From Elephas maximus indicus (taxonomy: Eukaryota > Chordata > Mammalia > Proboscidea > Elephantidae), in NCBI RefSeq assembly GCF_024166365.1, contig NC_064822.1, positions 107,318,823 through 107,382,822 on the forward strand: DNA of 64,000 nucleotides, given 5' to 3'. Below the pieces are notes generated by a model. That model was given only the letters and a program-made list of their open reading frames with translations. It did not search any database and had not been told where the DNA came from. The position numbers were made by a program, and so were the translations under genes. Positions 42,624-53,872 of the stretch are shown here, one piece after another; within the stretch, counting starts at the first letter, position 1, and each line of letters starts with the position of its first letter.

Positions 42624-42819
42624 TGAAACTGCTTAGAGAAGTTAAAAAAAAAAAAAAAAAACTTGCCCAAGATTTCACAGCCAAGAAAACAGAATTCAGA
42701 TCCAGAATTCTCTGACTCCAAAGAGTCTGCCCTTTTCATGATTTCAAGCTCTTTCTCCAGCTAATGAAACTGGATTCTTCAAAAAGATACAGATGACTCA
42801 GTTTACTTTTCATAAGCAT

Positions 42820-43200
42820 TCTTCTAAATAACACTTGTTAGTGTAAAATATTTAGAAACTACTGGAATATCTAAAGAAGTAAAAAATTATTTTCAGTAAT
42901 AACTACTGATATTTGGTAATTTCCTTCAAGTCTTTTTTTTCATTCAAATATATATTATTAACAAAATTAGAATAATACTGTAGTTTCATATTTTGTTTTT
43001 CACTTAACATTATCTCATGAACACTTTCTCATGTCATGACATAATCTTTGTAAACATGATTTTTAATTACTAAATAATGTTCCATCGTATGAATGGGCCA
43101 CAGTTTTTCAAGTCTTTTATTATTGCCTATTTAGTTTGTTTCCAGCTTTTCACAATGATAAATATCACCTGTTAACATTTTTAATCAATACTTGTCCTCG
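42820..43200 (-). mobile_element. L1 3' fragment, minus strand
   Basis: AT-rich sequence with 'cacttaacattatctcatga' and 'ttccatcgtatgaatgggcc', similar to the fragments at 14930 and 29420. Confidence 0.5.
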
Positions 43201-43589
43201 TCTCTTATTATTTCTTTAAGACAGATAGGGGATAATAGTGGGTAAATGGATATGAATACATAATGCCAAATACAAACTACCAGAAGGGTTCAACCTACCA
43301 GTAGAATAAGAGTGGTAACCTCTCCAAGGCTGATTATCATTAAAACACCTTGGCATGTTTTGAAAAGCAGCATGCCATGATTCAATCCCACAGGTTGCGG
43401 AGTGTGAAGTGGATTGCGGGGGCAAGGCCGGGCAGGGAGAGCAGTTAGGAGACCGTTGCGATGATCCCGCTGGGACGTGATGGGGGCTTGACGCTAGGCA
43501 GTACGGATGGGGGAGACGGAAGCATGCGCTGAACTCGTGGAATATTTGACGAGGGGGGAGCGGTGCTGATCAAACGATTATGCGTCGTG

Positions 43590-44140
43590 TGGGGTGCAGG
43601 AGAGGGAGGAGGCCACTGGTCCCGCGAAGCCGGCTCGGCTCCCCACGCTACGCGGGTCGTTGAGGTTGGCCGAGGCGCGGCCCGCTCCCACTCCCTTAAC
43701 AGGGACCCTCCCCTTTAAGGCGGGCGCCCGCGCGCACTCCGGCCCCGCCCTTCGGGGGCGCGCGCGGCGGCCACGGCGCCGGCTCCGCCGGGAGCGCACG
43801 TGCCGGCGCGGGGCGGAGGAGAGGAGGCGGGAGCGGGTTCGCGGGAGGAGGGGAGGCGCCGGGGGCGCGCGCGCGCGCTGGGCGCTGCTGGGCTGCGGCG
43901 GCGGCGGTTACTATGGCGGAGTCGGCCGGAGCCTCCTCCTTCTTGCCTCTTGTTGTCCTCCTGCTCGCGGGCAGCGGCGGGTCCGGGCCCAGGGGGATCC
44001 AGGGTGAGTCCCGGGCCAGGGGGGTGGGGACCGGTATGGAGAGGACCCGGCGAGGGCAAGGCCTCCAGCCGCGGCCCCTGGGCTACAGCGCGCCCCCTCC
44101 CCACGGGCACAATATGGCCGGGCGGGGGTCCCCGAGGAGT
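43590..44140 (+). promoter_or_regulatory. ACVR1B: CpG island and ACVR1B promoter
   Basis: About 550 bp with very high GC and CpG density, covering the region upstream of, within and after the first coding exon. GC boxes include CCCCGCCC near 43742 and GGGGCGG near 43810; no TATA box is seen close to the start codon. The 5' UTR near the ATG holds a (GC)n run (43865-43878) and a GGC triplet run (43895-43906). The transcription start is not determinable here. Confidence 0.85.
43913..44003 (+). CDS. ACVR1B: ACVR1B (ALK4) first coding exon, signal peptide
   Basis: Activin receptor type-1B, a type I receptor serine/threonine kinase for activins, nodal and some GDFs that signals through SMAD2/3 (family knowledge). 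Only the first coding exon is in the window: 91 bp from an ATG in the CpG island to an AGG|GTGAGT donor, encoding 30 residues plus one base. The product starts MAESAGASSFLPLVVLLLAG, a clear signal peptide with a Leu/Val-rich core. It matches the human ALK4 N-terminus closely, and the exon length is the same as I recall for human. Chosen start: the first in-frame ATG (context TACTATGG). The remaining exons lie beyond base 64000. Confidence 0.95.
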
Positions 44141-47100
44141 CGGGGTGACCCTCAGTCAGCTTCCCCCGACCTCCGAGGCGCGGCTGCCCAGCCGGTCCCG
44201 CGCTCACGCCAGGCCCCTGGGGGCCCGAATCCCCTTTCAGGCGGAACTGGATTCGGGGAGCTCTCGGGGGTCACGCTCCCAGCCTCACCATGTTCCATAG
44301 AGGGGAGTCCGGGCTTCCGTCCCCAATACTTGGAGAGCCATGGTTTCTGCACCTCAGCGTGCCCAGGGGCGGAGGGCTTTATTCCCTCTCTCCAGATGCT
44401 CTTGGGGGCGCCTTTTCTCCCGGCAAGATTGTGGACTTCGGGCAATGGGATCTTTGGTACTCCGAGGTATCCTGACGTTGAGGGTCCTTGCGCACCGCAG
44501 ATTATAGGGGGAGGGGTCTCTAACCTTTCCCTCAGATCCAGCACTTGGGGTGGCTCTTCCCCTCCTTTCCCCTCCTCCCTAACAACGTTCTGAGAAAAGG
44601 AGCCACATTTCCCCTTCGTTTGGTCCCTTGAGTTCAGTGGGGGCTAAGCCCCCTGCCTCCGTTTCGTTATGCCCAGTAGAAGGTATTTGGAGGAAGTGGG
44701 ATGAACAGGCCCCTAAACCCTTTTTGGAGCTTGGTTTCGGAATCCCTCTAACCCTCTGAAGTCTAGTTCCAGAACGGTTAATCTGAATCTAGGTGTATTT
44801 GCTTTCCTTATTCCCTCCTCCTGCCCACCCCAGGGGGCCCATTCAGTTAATTACCTTGTGGATGCCTTTCAGGTGAAATTCTAGAACCTGTCTCCAACCC
44901 CCAAGATTATTTAAAGATCCCACCACTGGAACATCTTCCTGGTCCTTGGTCAGTACTTATTTACCTTCCCACACAATCCCTCTTCCCAGCCCCCCTCCCC
45001 ACGCACTCCCCTACGCTCACACACCCCTTCCTTATCTTCCATCCCCCAAAACCTTCTGCTCCCTTGATACCACCGCCACCCTTCCCACTATAGAGGTGGT
45101 TACCTTTCTGTGGGACACTCGACAGACAGTCGGTGTGTTGTTTATGAGGCTTTGAGGGCTGAGAAGAGCAGAGAAATCCTAAAATGTTTAATTTAGGAGA
45201 GTTGTCTCAAGTATGTTTTGGCATTGGGGTAGTGGATGAAGGTTATATTTGGCATTTCTATTGAAGTGATTATTGACCTGCAGATGGATCTGGGAGAGAC
45301 AATCAGGGTTGTATTTGCTCCCTATGTATGAAGCCTGCTGCTTTGACTTCTCAGCAGCCCCTAACCTTTCAGCAGTGGAAGATCAAGTGGCTGTCCTCCC
45401 CACTAAAAATAATGATTCTCAGGTGGGTTCAGGCCTCCTTAATAAACCAGACAATCAGAAAAAGACAGAATCCTGCTTTGGAGTCTCAAAAACAAGTTCG
45501 TTATCTCTGGCTTTGATTTTTGCTCCTGGTGGTGTAGCCTGTGCAGTGGGGTCTTTGTTCACGTTTCTGCTAAGCACCTCGTGTGTGTTCTTTGGTCTCG
45601 CTGCTCTGTGGCATGGGTAACTGTGCTGTGTGGTCTGATAAACATAGTGAAGGTGTATGAATGGAGCCTGACATTTGTGGTGAGATAATGGTCTTGGTGA
45701 ATAAGGATGCTTGCCGGGCCTTATTATGGGCCATGTTTTTGGAATACATAACATAATGTTATTTTTCTAGTGGGCTAGTAAATAAGGAGACTCAGCCTTC
45801 AGGTTTGTCATTTTATATGTGTATGAATAAATCTTTAAATTACTTCCATAGGCATTTTTAACCTCTAATATATACAAGATTTTTAACAACGATTTCCCTG
45901 CTGATTTGGTGTAGTCTTTGTGGGGCCCTTCTTGTTGTGAACCTGGTTAAAAATGTTTAATTGATAATCCAACTGGTTCTGAACGGGCAGAGTTCATTTT
46001 TTGTAACCTTCTAAAAATGGATGTTTGTTGGGTTGAGGATGGGTGGGCATAATAGAGAGTTAGTTTCTTTTTTTGGTAAATTGGAAATTAGGTTGTGTGT
46101 CCAGAAAACATTCTCGAAGGCCTTTAAACTTCTTGGCCAGACACTACAGTTTTTTCCGGGACACATCTAGTTGCCAATAGTTCATGCTACGGAGACCACT
46201 GTTGCAAAAGGCTTAAAGTAAAACGTCAGTTCTGGGAAAATAGAGGCTGTGGGATAACAAGAAGTTGATTTTTTTTTTTTCCCTCCCCTGCGTTTCCTAT
46301 AGTCTTGCCCTATGTGGGCTGAAGGAGTGGCAGAGCCAGGCAGCTCTGAGCCATGGTACTTGGACTTGATATGAGGGCAGGAAGGGATAGGTGTTCCTAT
46401 TAATTAATAAGTTAACTTGGACTTAGTAAAAGGCCACTGATAAGGAGAATGAGTTTCAGGCTAGAAACAGCATCCATTTGATAGGTGTACCATGTTTTAA
46501 GGCCTAGCTTTGGAATTTTCATGTTAGTATTTTAAAATGTAAAATAAGCAGGACAGGAACGTGACATTCATTCTTCAAGACAAAAGCAGTAAGAGAGACA
46601 TTTGAAGTCCTGATAGGAACCTTTCGAATTTCTCTGAACAAACTAAAAATCTCATTCCAGGCCAAGCCTTGTCATTTTGTTCAGTGGACACGTGTTTGAA
46701 GTACAGTGACGTGAACTCTTGTAGTGAAAAAGAGACTCTGATTAGTTGTGTTAAAACAGCTTCTGGAACAGATATGATTAAAACATATTAAAATGGCTCC
46801 TCTGGTTAAAGGTTAGAGCCAGATGGAGGGAGGAGGTTGGTTTGTCACCTCAGAACTTCGCTCCCTTTACAGGTCATCCTTGAACAAGTAACCTTTCTGT
46901 GACTCTGCCTCAGTTTTTCCTCCATAAAGTAAGGAAATGTGCCGCGCCATCCTTATTGGGACATTTGTGAGTCTGACTTACTGATAGCCAGTTGGCTGGG
47001 AGGTATTTTTAGACACAGTTTCTGACTTCAGTGAATAAGCAATGTTGGGTTACTTTTTATCTTCTGGGGCAGAATAACATACTCTGTGATTGATAGGAAC

Positions 47101-48624
47101 GCCACATGTCACAGTGTGGTTAATTTCTTATTTGTGCATTTTTGTTGACCCATTTCAGATTTCCTGAAGTTAATTTTGGTCTTTGACAGGCCCTTACATC
47201 TGTAGAGCTGACAGCATACCTGTGCTAATCAAAGACAGCGTGGAGGGAGTGACCTGCTCTAGGCTTTATTGGTTTGGCAGTGTTTTAGTTCTTACGCAAC
47301 TCTGGGTATGTTTATGGCACTATGTAAATGTTACATAAGAACATGGAGGCTGAGAGGTGGCCAGGATGATGACTGTGAGTGCAGGAAGGTTGGACTGAGG
47401 ACTTCATCTGAAAGGGCCCTGGGGATCTGCACTCAGTACAGGAAGAAGCTGCACTTCATTTTCCTCCAAAAACCTTTTTAGATGATTGTGTCTTTCAGGT
47501 GGACTGCTATGTTATAAATAGGTTTATTCTCCACCGGTGAGCTAATTGTAACCTTGCTACCAAAATATGAATCAGTAAACCGAGGAGACGACGAGCCGTG
47601 CCACTTCTTTCAGCATGTCCTGTTGAAGCTGCTTGTTGCATTTTGGAACAGGAGTTGAACTGCGTTGCAGCCTGTTCTCATAATAACTCAGGAGTACAGG
47701 GTGTTGAGGTGGGATGGGATTCTCAGTTCTCAGCTCCTTAGATCTTCTTTAATTCTGAAGGTTATATTAGAATACTGAAGTGCCTCTTGTTTTAATTTTT
47801 GAAATCTTTATTGTTGACTGTTCAGTTTTTGCTCAGGGCAGCCATGAACCCTAGTTCTGGAATCTTACCTCTTTGTCTTGAATTCTTGTGTTATTTGTCT
47901 GTTATAGTAAGAGTTGATGTAAGAGGATCTTATCTCGTTTTTCCTCTTTGTATTCACAAAAAGAAAATCCTGGAGTTCTCTTTCCCAATAACCCTCTGAT
48001 CGTGGAAGTGCTGCAGGCATCCATAGTGCATCAGTTTTGCCTGGACTAGGTAGGAATGCTGAACCCTTTTAAGTAATTAGCTCCTCAGACTGGACAGTTC
48101 CCCTGCAGTCTAATTTATATTTCCCTTGTTCTTCAGGCACTACCCAGCAATCAGGTTCAAATACCTGCTCTCGGTTTTGGTCCCCTCAGTTTCTCTGTCA
48201 CGCACGGTTTGAGCAGAGCTTGGGCTTCAGAGGCACGGTTTCAGCTCTTGTCTCTTCTCCGCCTGTTCACTTCTCCACCATGGATAAATGGAGCACCAAG
48301 CAAATATACTCTTCCAGAGCATGTCTTTCTTTCCTTTACTTGGTAGAGTTGCCAGAGTTGGGTTTAGCTGTGAAGTTTCCATCCCAGGCAGTGTTACCTG
48401 CTCTTGCCCTGGGTTTCAGGGAAAGGCAGTGCTACTTAGGCACCCCTGGTGTTTTTTTTGGCTTTCTTCTCTCTTCCGGGTCATAAGCCTGCATTTGTCT
48501 TGCTAAATGTTTTGAATTTAATATAAAGAAAGTAACTGCCTTTCCCTTTAAAGTATCAGATCACCACTAACATTTACATAGTTACCTGTAAGAGATTTCT
48601 TTAGTCCTTTGGTTGGTTGTGTGC

Positions 48625-49053
48625 CTGAAACAGTTGTGTGCCTTTTATACCGACCCCATGTGATGGAGTAGAACTGCCCCATAGGGTTTCCTGGGCTGTA
48701 ATCTTTATGGGAAGGAGCTCTTGTGGCCCAGTGGTTAAAGCGCTCAGCTGCTAACCTAAAGGTCAGCGGTTCAAACCTACCAGCCACTACATGGGAGAAC
48801 GATGTAGCAGTCTGTTTTCGTAAAGATTTATAGCCTTGGAATCCCTGTGAGCAGTTCTGCTCTATTCTGTAGGGTTGCTATGAGTCAGAATCGACTTGGC
48901 AATGGTTTTGGCTGTTTTTTTTTTTAATCTTTATGAGAGCAGATCAGGGCAGATTGCCTTCATTTCTCCCACAGAGCTGCTGGTGGGTTTGAACCAGTGA
49001 TCTTTTGGTTAGCAGCTCAGCTGAGTGTTTAACCATTATGCCACCAGGGCTCC
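48625..49053 (-). mobile_element. AfroSINE, minus strand, split by another AfroSINE
   Basis: Left part 48640-48709 (agaactgccccatagggttt, ctgtaatctttatg) and right part 48925-49053 (gctgctggtgggtttgaacc, ccaccagggctcc) are one reverse element interrupted at its taatctttatg site. Confidence 0.9.
48710..48924 (+). mobile_element. AfroSINE, long form, nested in an AfroSINE
   Basis: Full structure with the long-form middle (gggagaacgatgtagcagtc) and tail (gagtcagaatcgacttggca). The TSD TAATCTTTATG at 48699-48709 and 48925-48935 is host SINE sequence. Confidence 0.93.
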
Positions 49054-49479
49054 TGGAACAATTCTAGGCATGGGGCAATAACAGAACAAGATAGAAGATG
49101 AAAATTCCTGAATCCCTCCTGTAGCAGACTTTATAATTGGGACAGCTTAGACTGAGAGTAAGTAAATACGTAAACAAAAAAATTAGTGCTTTGAAGAAAA
49201 CAAAATAAAATAGAGTGATATGCTACAGTGTGTCTGGAGCTGCCATATCACATCTCTCTCGACTTCATTGTTTCATCTGTAAAATGGGGATAATATGTTA
49301 GTCATACAGGTAGTCGTGGCACAATAAAATTGTATCATGTGGAATTCCAAGGACCTCCAAATGGTTTCCCTGAACCAGAATTTTAATATATACAGTTAGA
49401 AGTCTCATTTCCAGCCTCTAAATAAATTAAAAAATATATATAAATAAAAAATAGACGTGTATATATTGAGTGCCTGCTA

Positions 49480-49640
49480 TGGTGATCTAAAGAATCCTTT
49501 AACACATATTTATTGAGTGCCTGCCATGTGCCAAGCAGGGTTGTAGGTGCTAGGGATACAGTAGTAAACAAAAAGAGACAGAAAATTTTTGCCCTTGTGA
49601 AGCTTAACTTTCTGACAGGTGAGATAGTAAACACATAAAT
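49480..49640. repeat. Ancient mammalian repeat fragment
   Basis: 'tttattgagtgcctgccatg', 'gtgctagggatacagtagta', 'gcccttgtgaagcttaactt' is a common ancient interspersed sequence; family not assigned. Confidence 0.5.
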
Positions 49641-49729
49641 AAAATATAAGGGGATTCCGCCAACCACAGTCTGTCCTCTGGCCCCCCAAGGTTCCTGGCC
49701 CTTGGTGGATACACACCTTCTCCCAGCTA

Positions 49730-50190
49730 TTCAAACACCAGTCTAGGTACTGCTATGAAGGGATTTTGGGAAATTATGAGGGTGGGAACGACCTGATCAA
49801 ATGAGCCCTTTAAAAGCAGAGAGTTTTCTTAGCTGGTTACAGAAGAAAAAAAGATATGCTCTCCAGAGGGCTTTGAAGAAAGCAAACATCCATGTTGCAA
49901 ATTGCTTGTGGGGGCCGTGTGGCAGTGAACTGTGGGCAGCCTCTATGAGCTGAGAGTGGTCCCTGGATGACAGCTAGGAGGGAAATGGGGACCTCGGTGC
50001 TACAACTGCAAGGAAATGGATTTTTCCAACAACCAGTGAGCTTAGGAAAGGGCCTAGGCCCCAGATGAGACACAGCCTCAATTGACACCTTGATTTCAGC
50101 CTGGCAAGACCCTGAGTAGAGAATCTAGTCATGCTGGGCCTAGACTTCCGACCTATAGAAACCGTGAGATAATAGGTGTTGTTTAAAAAA
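49730..50190 (+). mobile_element. LTR-like repeat
   Basis: 'tgatcaaatgagccctttaaa', 'ggacctcggtgctacaactg', 'ccttgatttcagcctggc', 'gaaaccgtgagataatagg' follow the order of old ERV-L-type mammalian LTRs. The exact family is not assigned. Confidence 0.5.
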
Positions 50191-50804
50191 GGAGGAAAAA
50201 AAAAAAGTCCATGTATGTGTGTGTATATGTGTTTGTACATATAGAATCAGATGGTGATGTGAAGAGAAATAAAACAGGAGAAAGGGGATAATGAGAAATA
50301 TCCCCCTATCTGCATGAGGGTACTTGAGACCTGATACCCAGCCATCCCATCAGTGGACATCGGGTATAAAAAGAAGTCCTTGACCACATGTGACTTCCAT
50401 CTACAGCCCAAAACCTCTTCCTATATATCTGTGAGTATTTGGAGGGGGAGGGAATTGTGGGTTCTTTGGAGATAAGTTTTTTAGATGGTTGGGATGTTTG
50501 AGTTGAGGAATCTGGTAATTGAGGAATATTTGTGGAGAACCTACCTTGCCCCAGATTCTTCTATATTGTCTTGGCGTGTGCTTGTATATTACGTTCTGCA
50601 CTTGTAGTAGATAAGTGTGAGCCACATTAAATTGGTGTTCTTTTCTAATCTCCGGGATGTGCCTAGCGACAAGCTGAGTGTTCAGAGGGATACTGTCCTT
50701 GCCCTGTAGAAGTTTACACACAAACTGACTTTCCTTCTGCTTACTACCACAGAAGTGTGAAGAGTTAAGACCCTTCTCATTCATTGGGATGGCGTAGTAA
50801 ATAA

Positions 50805-51000
50805 AGACATCTAATTTACTGAGTGCTCACTTTATCCAGACATTATGCTAAGCACTTGTGTTGTGTCATTTCCTCCCTTACTGTTTTTCTCTGAGGCATT
50901 GTTTCCCTCACTTTACAGATGAGCAAACTGGGGCATAGACAGGTTAAGCAGTAGGCCCAAGGCCTAGCTGCCTCCGCAGCAGGCGCCCTAAGCACTGTAC
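50805..51000 (-). repeat. MIR
   Basis: 'tactgagtgctcactttatc', 'cactttacagatgagcaaac', 'gacaggttaagcagtaggcc'. Confidence 0.8.
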
Positions 51001-51024
51001 AGTGTACTGTGATTACTGTTAAAA

Positions 51025-51580
51025 TCAGCTTCCGACCAGTCTCCCTGCCTCTAGCCTGCCACCTGTCCTAGGCTGTACTGCTGGATTAACTTTGAAAAAC
51101 ACAACTTCTCCATCTGATGGTTCCAGCACTTTCATGTGGCTTGTAAGATCTACTCCAGAACCCTTATCCTAGCTGGTCAGTCTAATGTGGTCCTAGTTCT
51201 CCTTACTGCCTCATGTCTTGCCTTGTATTTTTCATAGCCCTTTGTCTTTGCTGTTCCTTCTCTCTGGAATGCCCTCCCCTCCCCTCCCCGCCGCCCGACC
51301 CCTTCCTAGCTGAATCCAGCATCCTCCAAGGCAGGACCTTCTTTGTCCGCCTGCACTCCCCCGATCCATAATTCCATCCTCTCTGCCTTTCTCCTTGGAC
51401 CGTATTGGTAGTATGGAGATCCACAGTGTTCTTTAGTTATTTGCTGCTCTCATTCTCCCACCCTCTACCCCCAAAAAGTAGGTGCCAGGAACTGGCTTGT
51501 TCTTTTTTATATGACTTTGGTCTGTCACAGAGCCTTGCATACTTTAAGAACTTAATAAATTTGTTTAATTGAATTCATTT
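51025..51580 (+). mobile_element. L2 LINE 3' region
   Basis: 'ttgctgttccttctctctgg', 'aatgccctcccctcccct', 'cacagagccttgcatacttt', 'aagaacttaataaatttg' match the L2 3' end pattern. Confidence 0.75.
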
Positions 51581-52860
51581 ATTTCTTTTTCATTCCCTCA
51601 CCAAAGTCCTGGGGAAATAATTCCAATTCTGTCCTGCTGTAATTTTATAATCTCCTTGTATGTGTAGTTTTTATTCCAGTTACTCAAAAATGCTGTAAAC
51701 ATTTGTGAGTTACCGTGGACATCATAATCTCTCTCTACCTCGCTTCTTTCATCTCTCTCTATCCTACCACCTACCCATTTTATTTCAGCCAAATGAACTT
51801 GATCTCAACCTCATTTGTTTTTTTCTCAGCCTTGCCTGATTTCTTCTCCTTCATTGTCCCAGTTGCCTAAGAGAATCATTCCTAGCCGTCTTCTCACTCA
51901 AAACTGTGACATACACTGTCTCCTCTCCACTCATCTATAGCATAGTAAATAGGTCAGGAAGAAAACACTTCAAGTACCAGCGATAAATATTCTCCCTTGC
52001 CCTAATGAGCCAGAAGTATGTCTGTTTATGCATACAACAAGGAAGGAAAACAGAATGGTTTCTGTAAGTGAAGGAGAAATTCCACGTTACCGGTGGATAG
52101 GCTAAATACAGCAGCCAGATCTGTTCTTTGAGCTCCTAGGAACGTTGAACACCCTCCCTCCTAATGATGCCCTTTCAGTTTTACCTTGACCTTCCCCTGG
52201 GCAGCAGGTGGGCCCTTGCTAGATGTTCAGGTATTTACAGCCAGCCGTAAATTAAGTTGCAGTGACAGGACTCCTTAGCATAAACATCAAACATCTCTTT
52301 TGAGTGAGAACAAAGCTTTCATTCTCTAGACCTGAGGCTTAAAGTTGAACTTGTTTAAACAGCTCTCTCGGGCTGGGTTTGTCTCCAAGTAGGATGTCAG
52401 AAAGGCAGTTTGTAGAATGGATATAGTGTGGAGCTGGCTTTTCAAACACCTTCCTCTTATGCAAACCCCTTTCAGAGACCTTTTCCCAGGTCGGAATTAA
52501 ATACCAAGCTTATCAAGTGTCTTATTGTTAAATCTGTGGGGTTCCCCCCCGCATATAAATAGCTGCCTTTATTAAGTCAGTTATATTTTTTCATAAGTGC
52601 TTTTTGCCAGTGCTTTTTTGTTTGTGTTTATTTGTTTAGATACCAACAAATAGACATGTAAAATTTGACTTTATTATAGGCTCTTGAGTACTTGAGAGCT
52701 TTTTTGTTATTGTTTTAATGTATTTTTCAAAGCTGATATTTATGGTTGTGAAAGGTAAAAAAAAACTTGGGTCTTTTCTACCGTTAGTATCTGATTGCCT
52801 TACTTCAGTGCTGTAAGGTCTGTCTACTCTGATTGCTGATACAGTACCCAGAAGAGAAGA

Positions 52861-53020
52861 CACACAAAACACACGCACCAAACCCACTGCTGTTGAGTCT
52901 GGGCTGTAAGTGTTGTGGAAGCCAGTCACCGGAACTTTCTTCCCTGGGGTCACTGGGTGGGTTTGAACCTCCAGCCTTTCAGTTAGCAGCTGAGCACACA
53001 CCGTTTGCGTCACCCAAGGA
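52861..53020 (-). mobile_element. AfroSINE, minus strand, degraded
   Basis: 'gctgttgagtctgggctgta', 'gtttgaacctccagcctttc', 'agttagcagctgagc'. First of three reverse copies in a row. Confidence 0.75.
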
Positions 53021-53029
53021 CCTTGGTAC

Positions 53030-53231
53030 AGTACTTAAAACCCATTGCCATCAGGTCGATTCTGACTCACAGTGACCCTATACAGGGTAGGAGTGCCCTA
53101 TAGGGTTTAGAAGGCTGTAATCTTTATGGAAGCAGGCTGCCCTATGTTTCTCCTGTGGAGCAGCTGATGGGTTTGAACCATCAACTGTTTGGTTAGCAGC
53201 CAAGCGCTTTAATCACATACCACCAGGGGTC
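53030..53231 (-). mobile_element. AfroSINE, minus strand, 9-bp TSD
   Basis: 'accatcaactgtttggttag', 'accaccaggggtccc'. TSD CCTTGGTAC at 53021-53029 and 53232-53240. Confidence 0.92.
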
Positions 53232-53249
53232 CCTTGGTACTAGTAGTAC

Positions 53250-53395
53250 AATAAAAAAAAAAAAAACACCAAACAAGTTGCTGTTGAGTCAATTCTGACT
53301 CATAGCGACCCTATAGGACAGAGTAGAACAAGAAGCAGCTGGTGGATTCGAACTGCCAACATTTTCGTTAGCAGCCAAGCTCTTGAACCTGATTC
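53250..53395 (-). mobile_element. AfroSINE, minus strand, internally deleted
   Basis: A-rich start, 'gctgttgagtcaattctgac', 'agcagctggtggattcgaac', 'gttagcagccaagctcttga'. It lacks the middle block. Confidence 0.85.
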
Positions 53396-53872
53396 AGGAT
53401 TTTTACAAACACTTTGGCAGTTGTCTAGATCAATAGTTATTGAACAACTTTTTTTTTTTCCTTTTTTAAAGGCAGTAGGAGCCTTTTTAAAGTAAAAATG
53501 TAGGAATGTGTATAAAACACATAAAAGCTGAAGGACTCTAGCGGAGCCCCCCCTCCCATAAATTGTTAGACTAAGATTTATTTGCGTGCCTTCTGTTTGT
53601 CATGCATTCTGCTCGGTACCAGTGAGAAAATTGGGAAGAAAAGGACACTGGCTCCCCCGCTGTGGAGTTCAGGGGTTCCTGGACATCTTGGAGAGAACCT
53701 AGGGCTCCAGGAAGAACACAAATTTGAAGAACACTATACCTTTAGCTTTTTTCCCTACGCATGTGCTAGTTTTTTGTTTGTAATTAAAATTATACATGTT
53801 TTACAAATTCTCTTTGCATTAACAATAGATCTTAGACTTTTTTTTATGTTATAACATGGCTCAATGGTTTTT

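Noticed and set aside
43594-44593. Several overlapping open frames of 100-226 codons in the CpG island
   Set aside because: Shadows of CpG-island composition. Only the frame from 43913 to the donor at 44003 is the ACVR1B exon; the longer 226-codon read-through runs into the intron.
45273-45620. 115-codon frame as an alternative ACVR1B exon
   Set aside because: No similarity to receptor ectodomain, no suitable flanking splice sites in the right phase were evident; likely chance.
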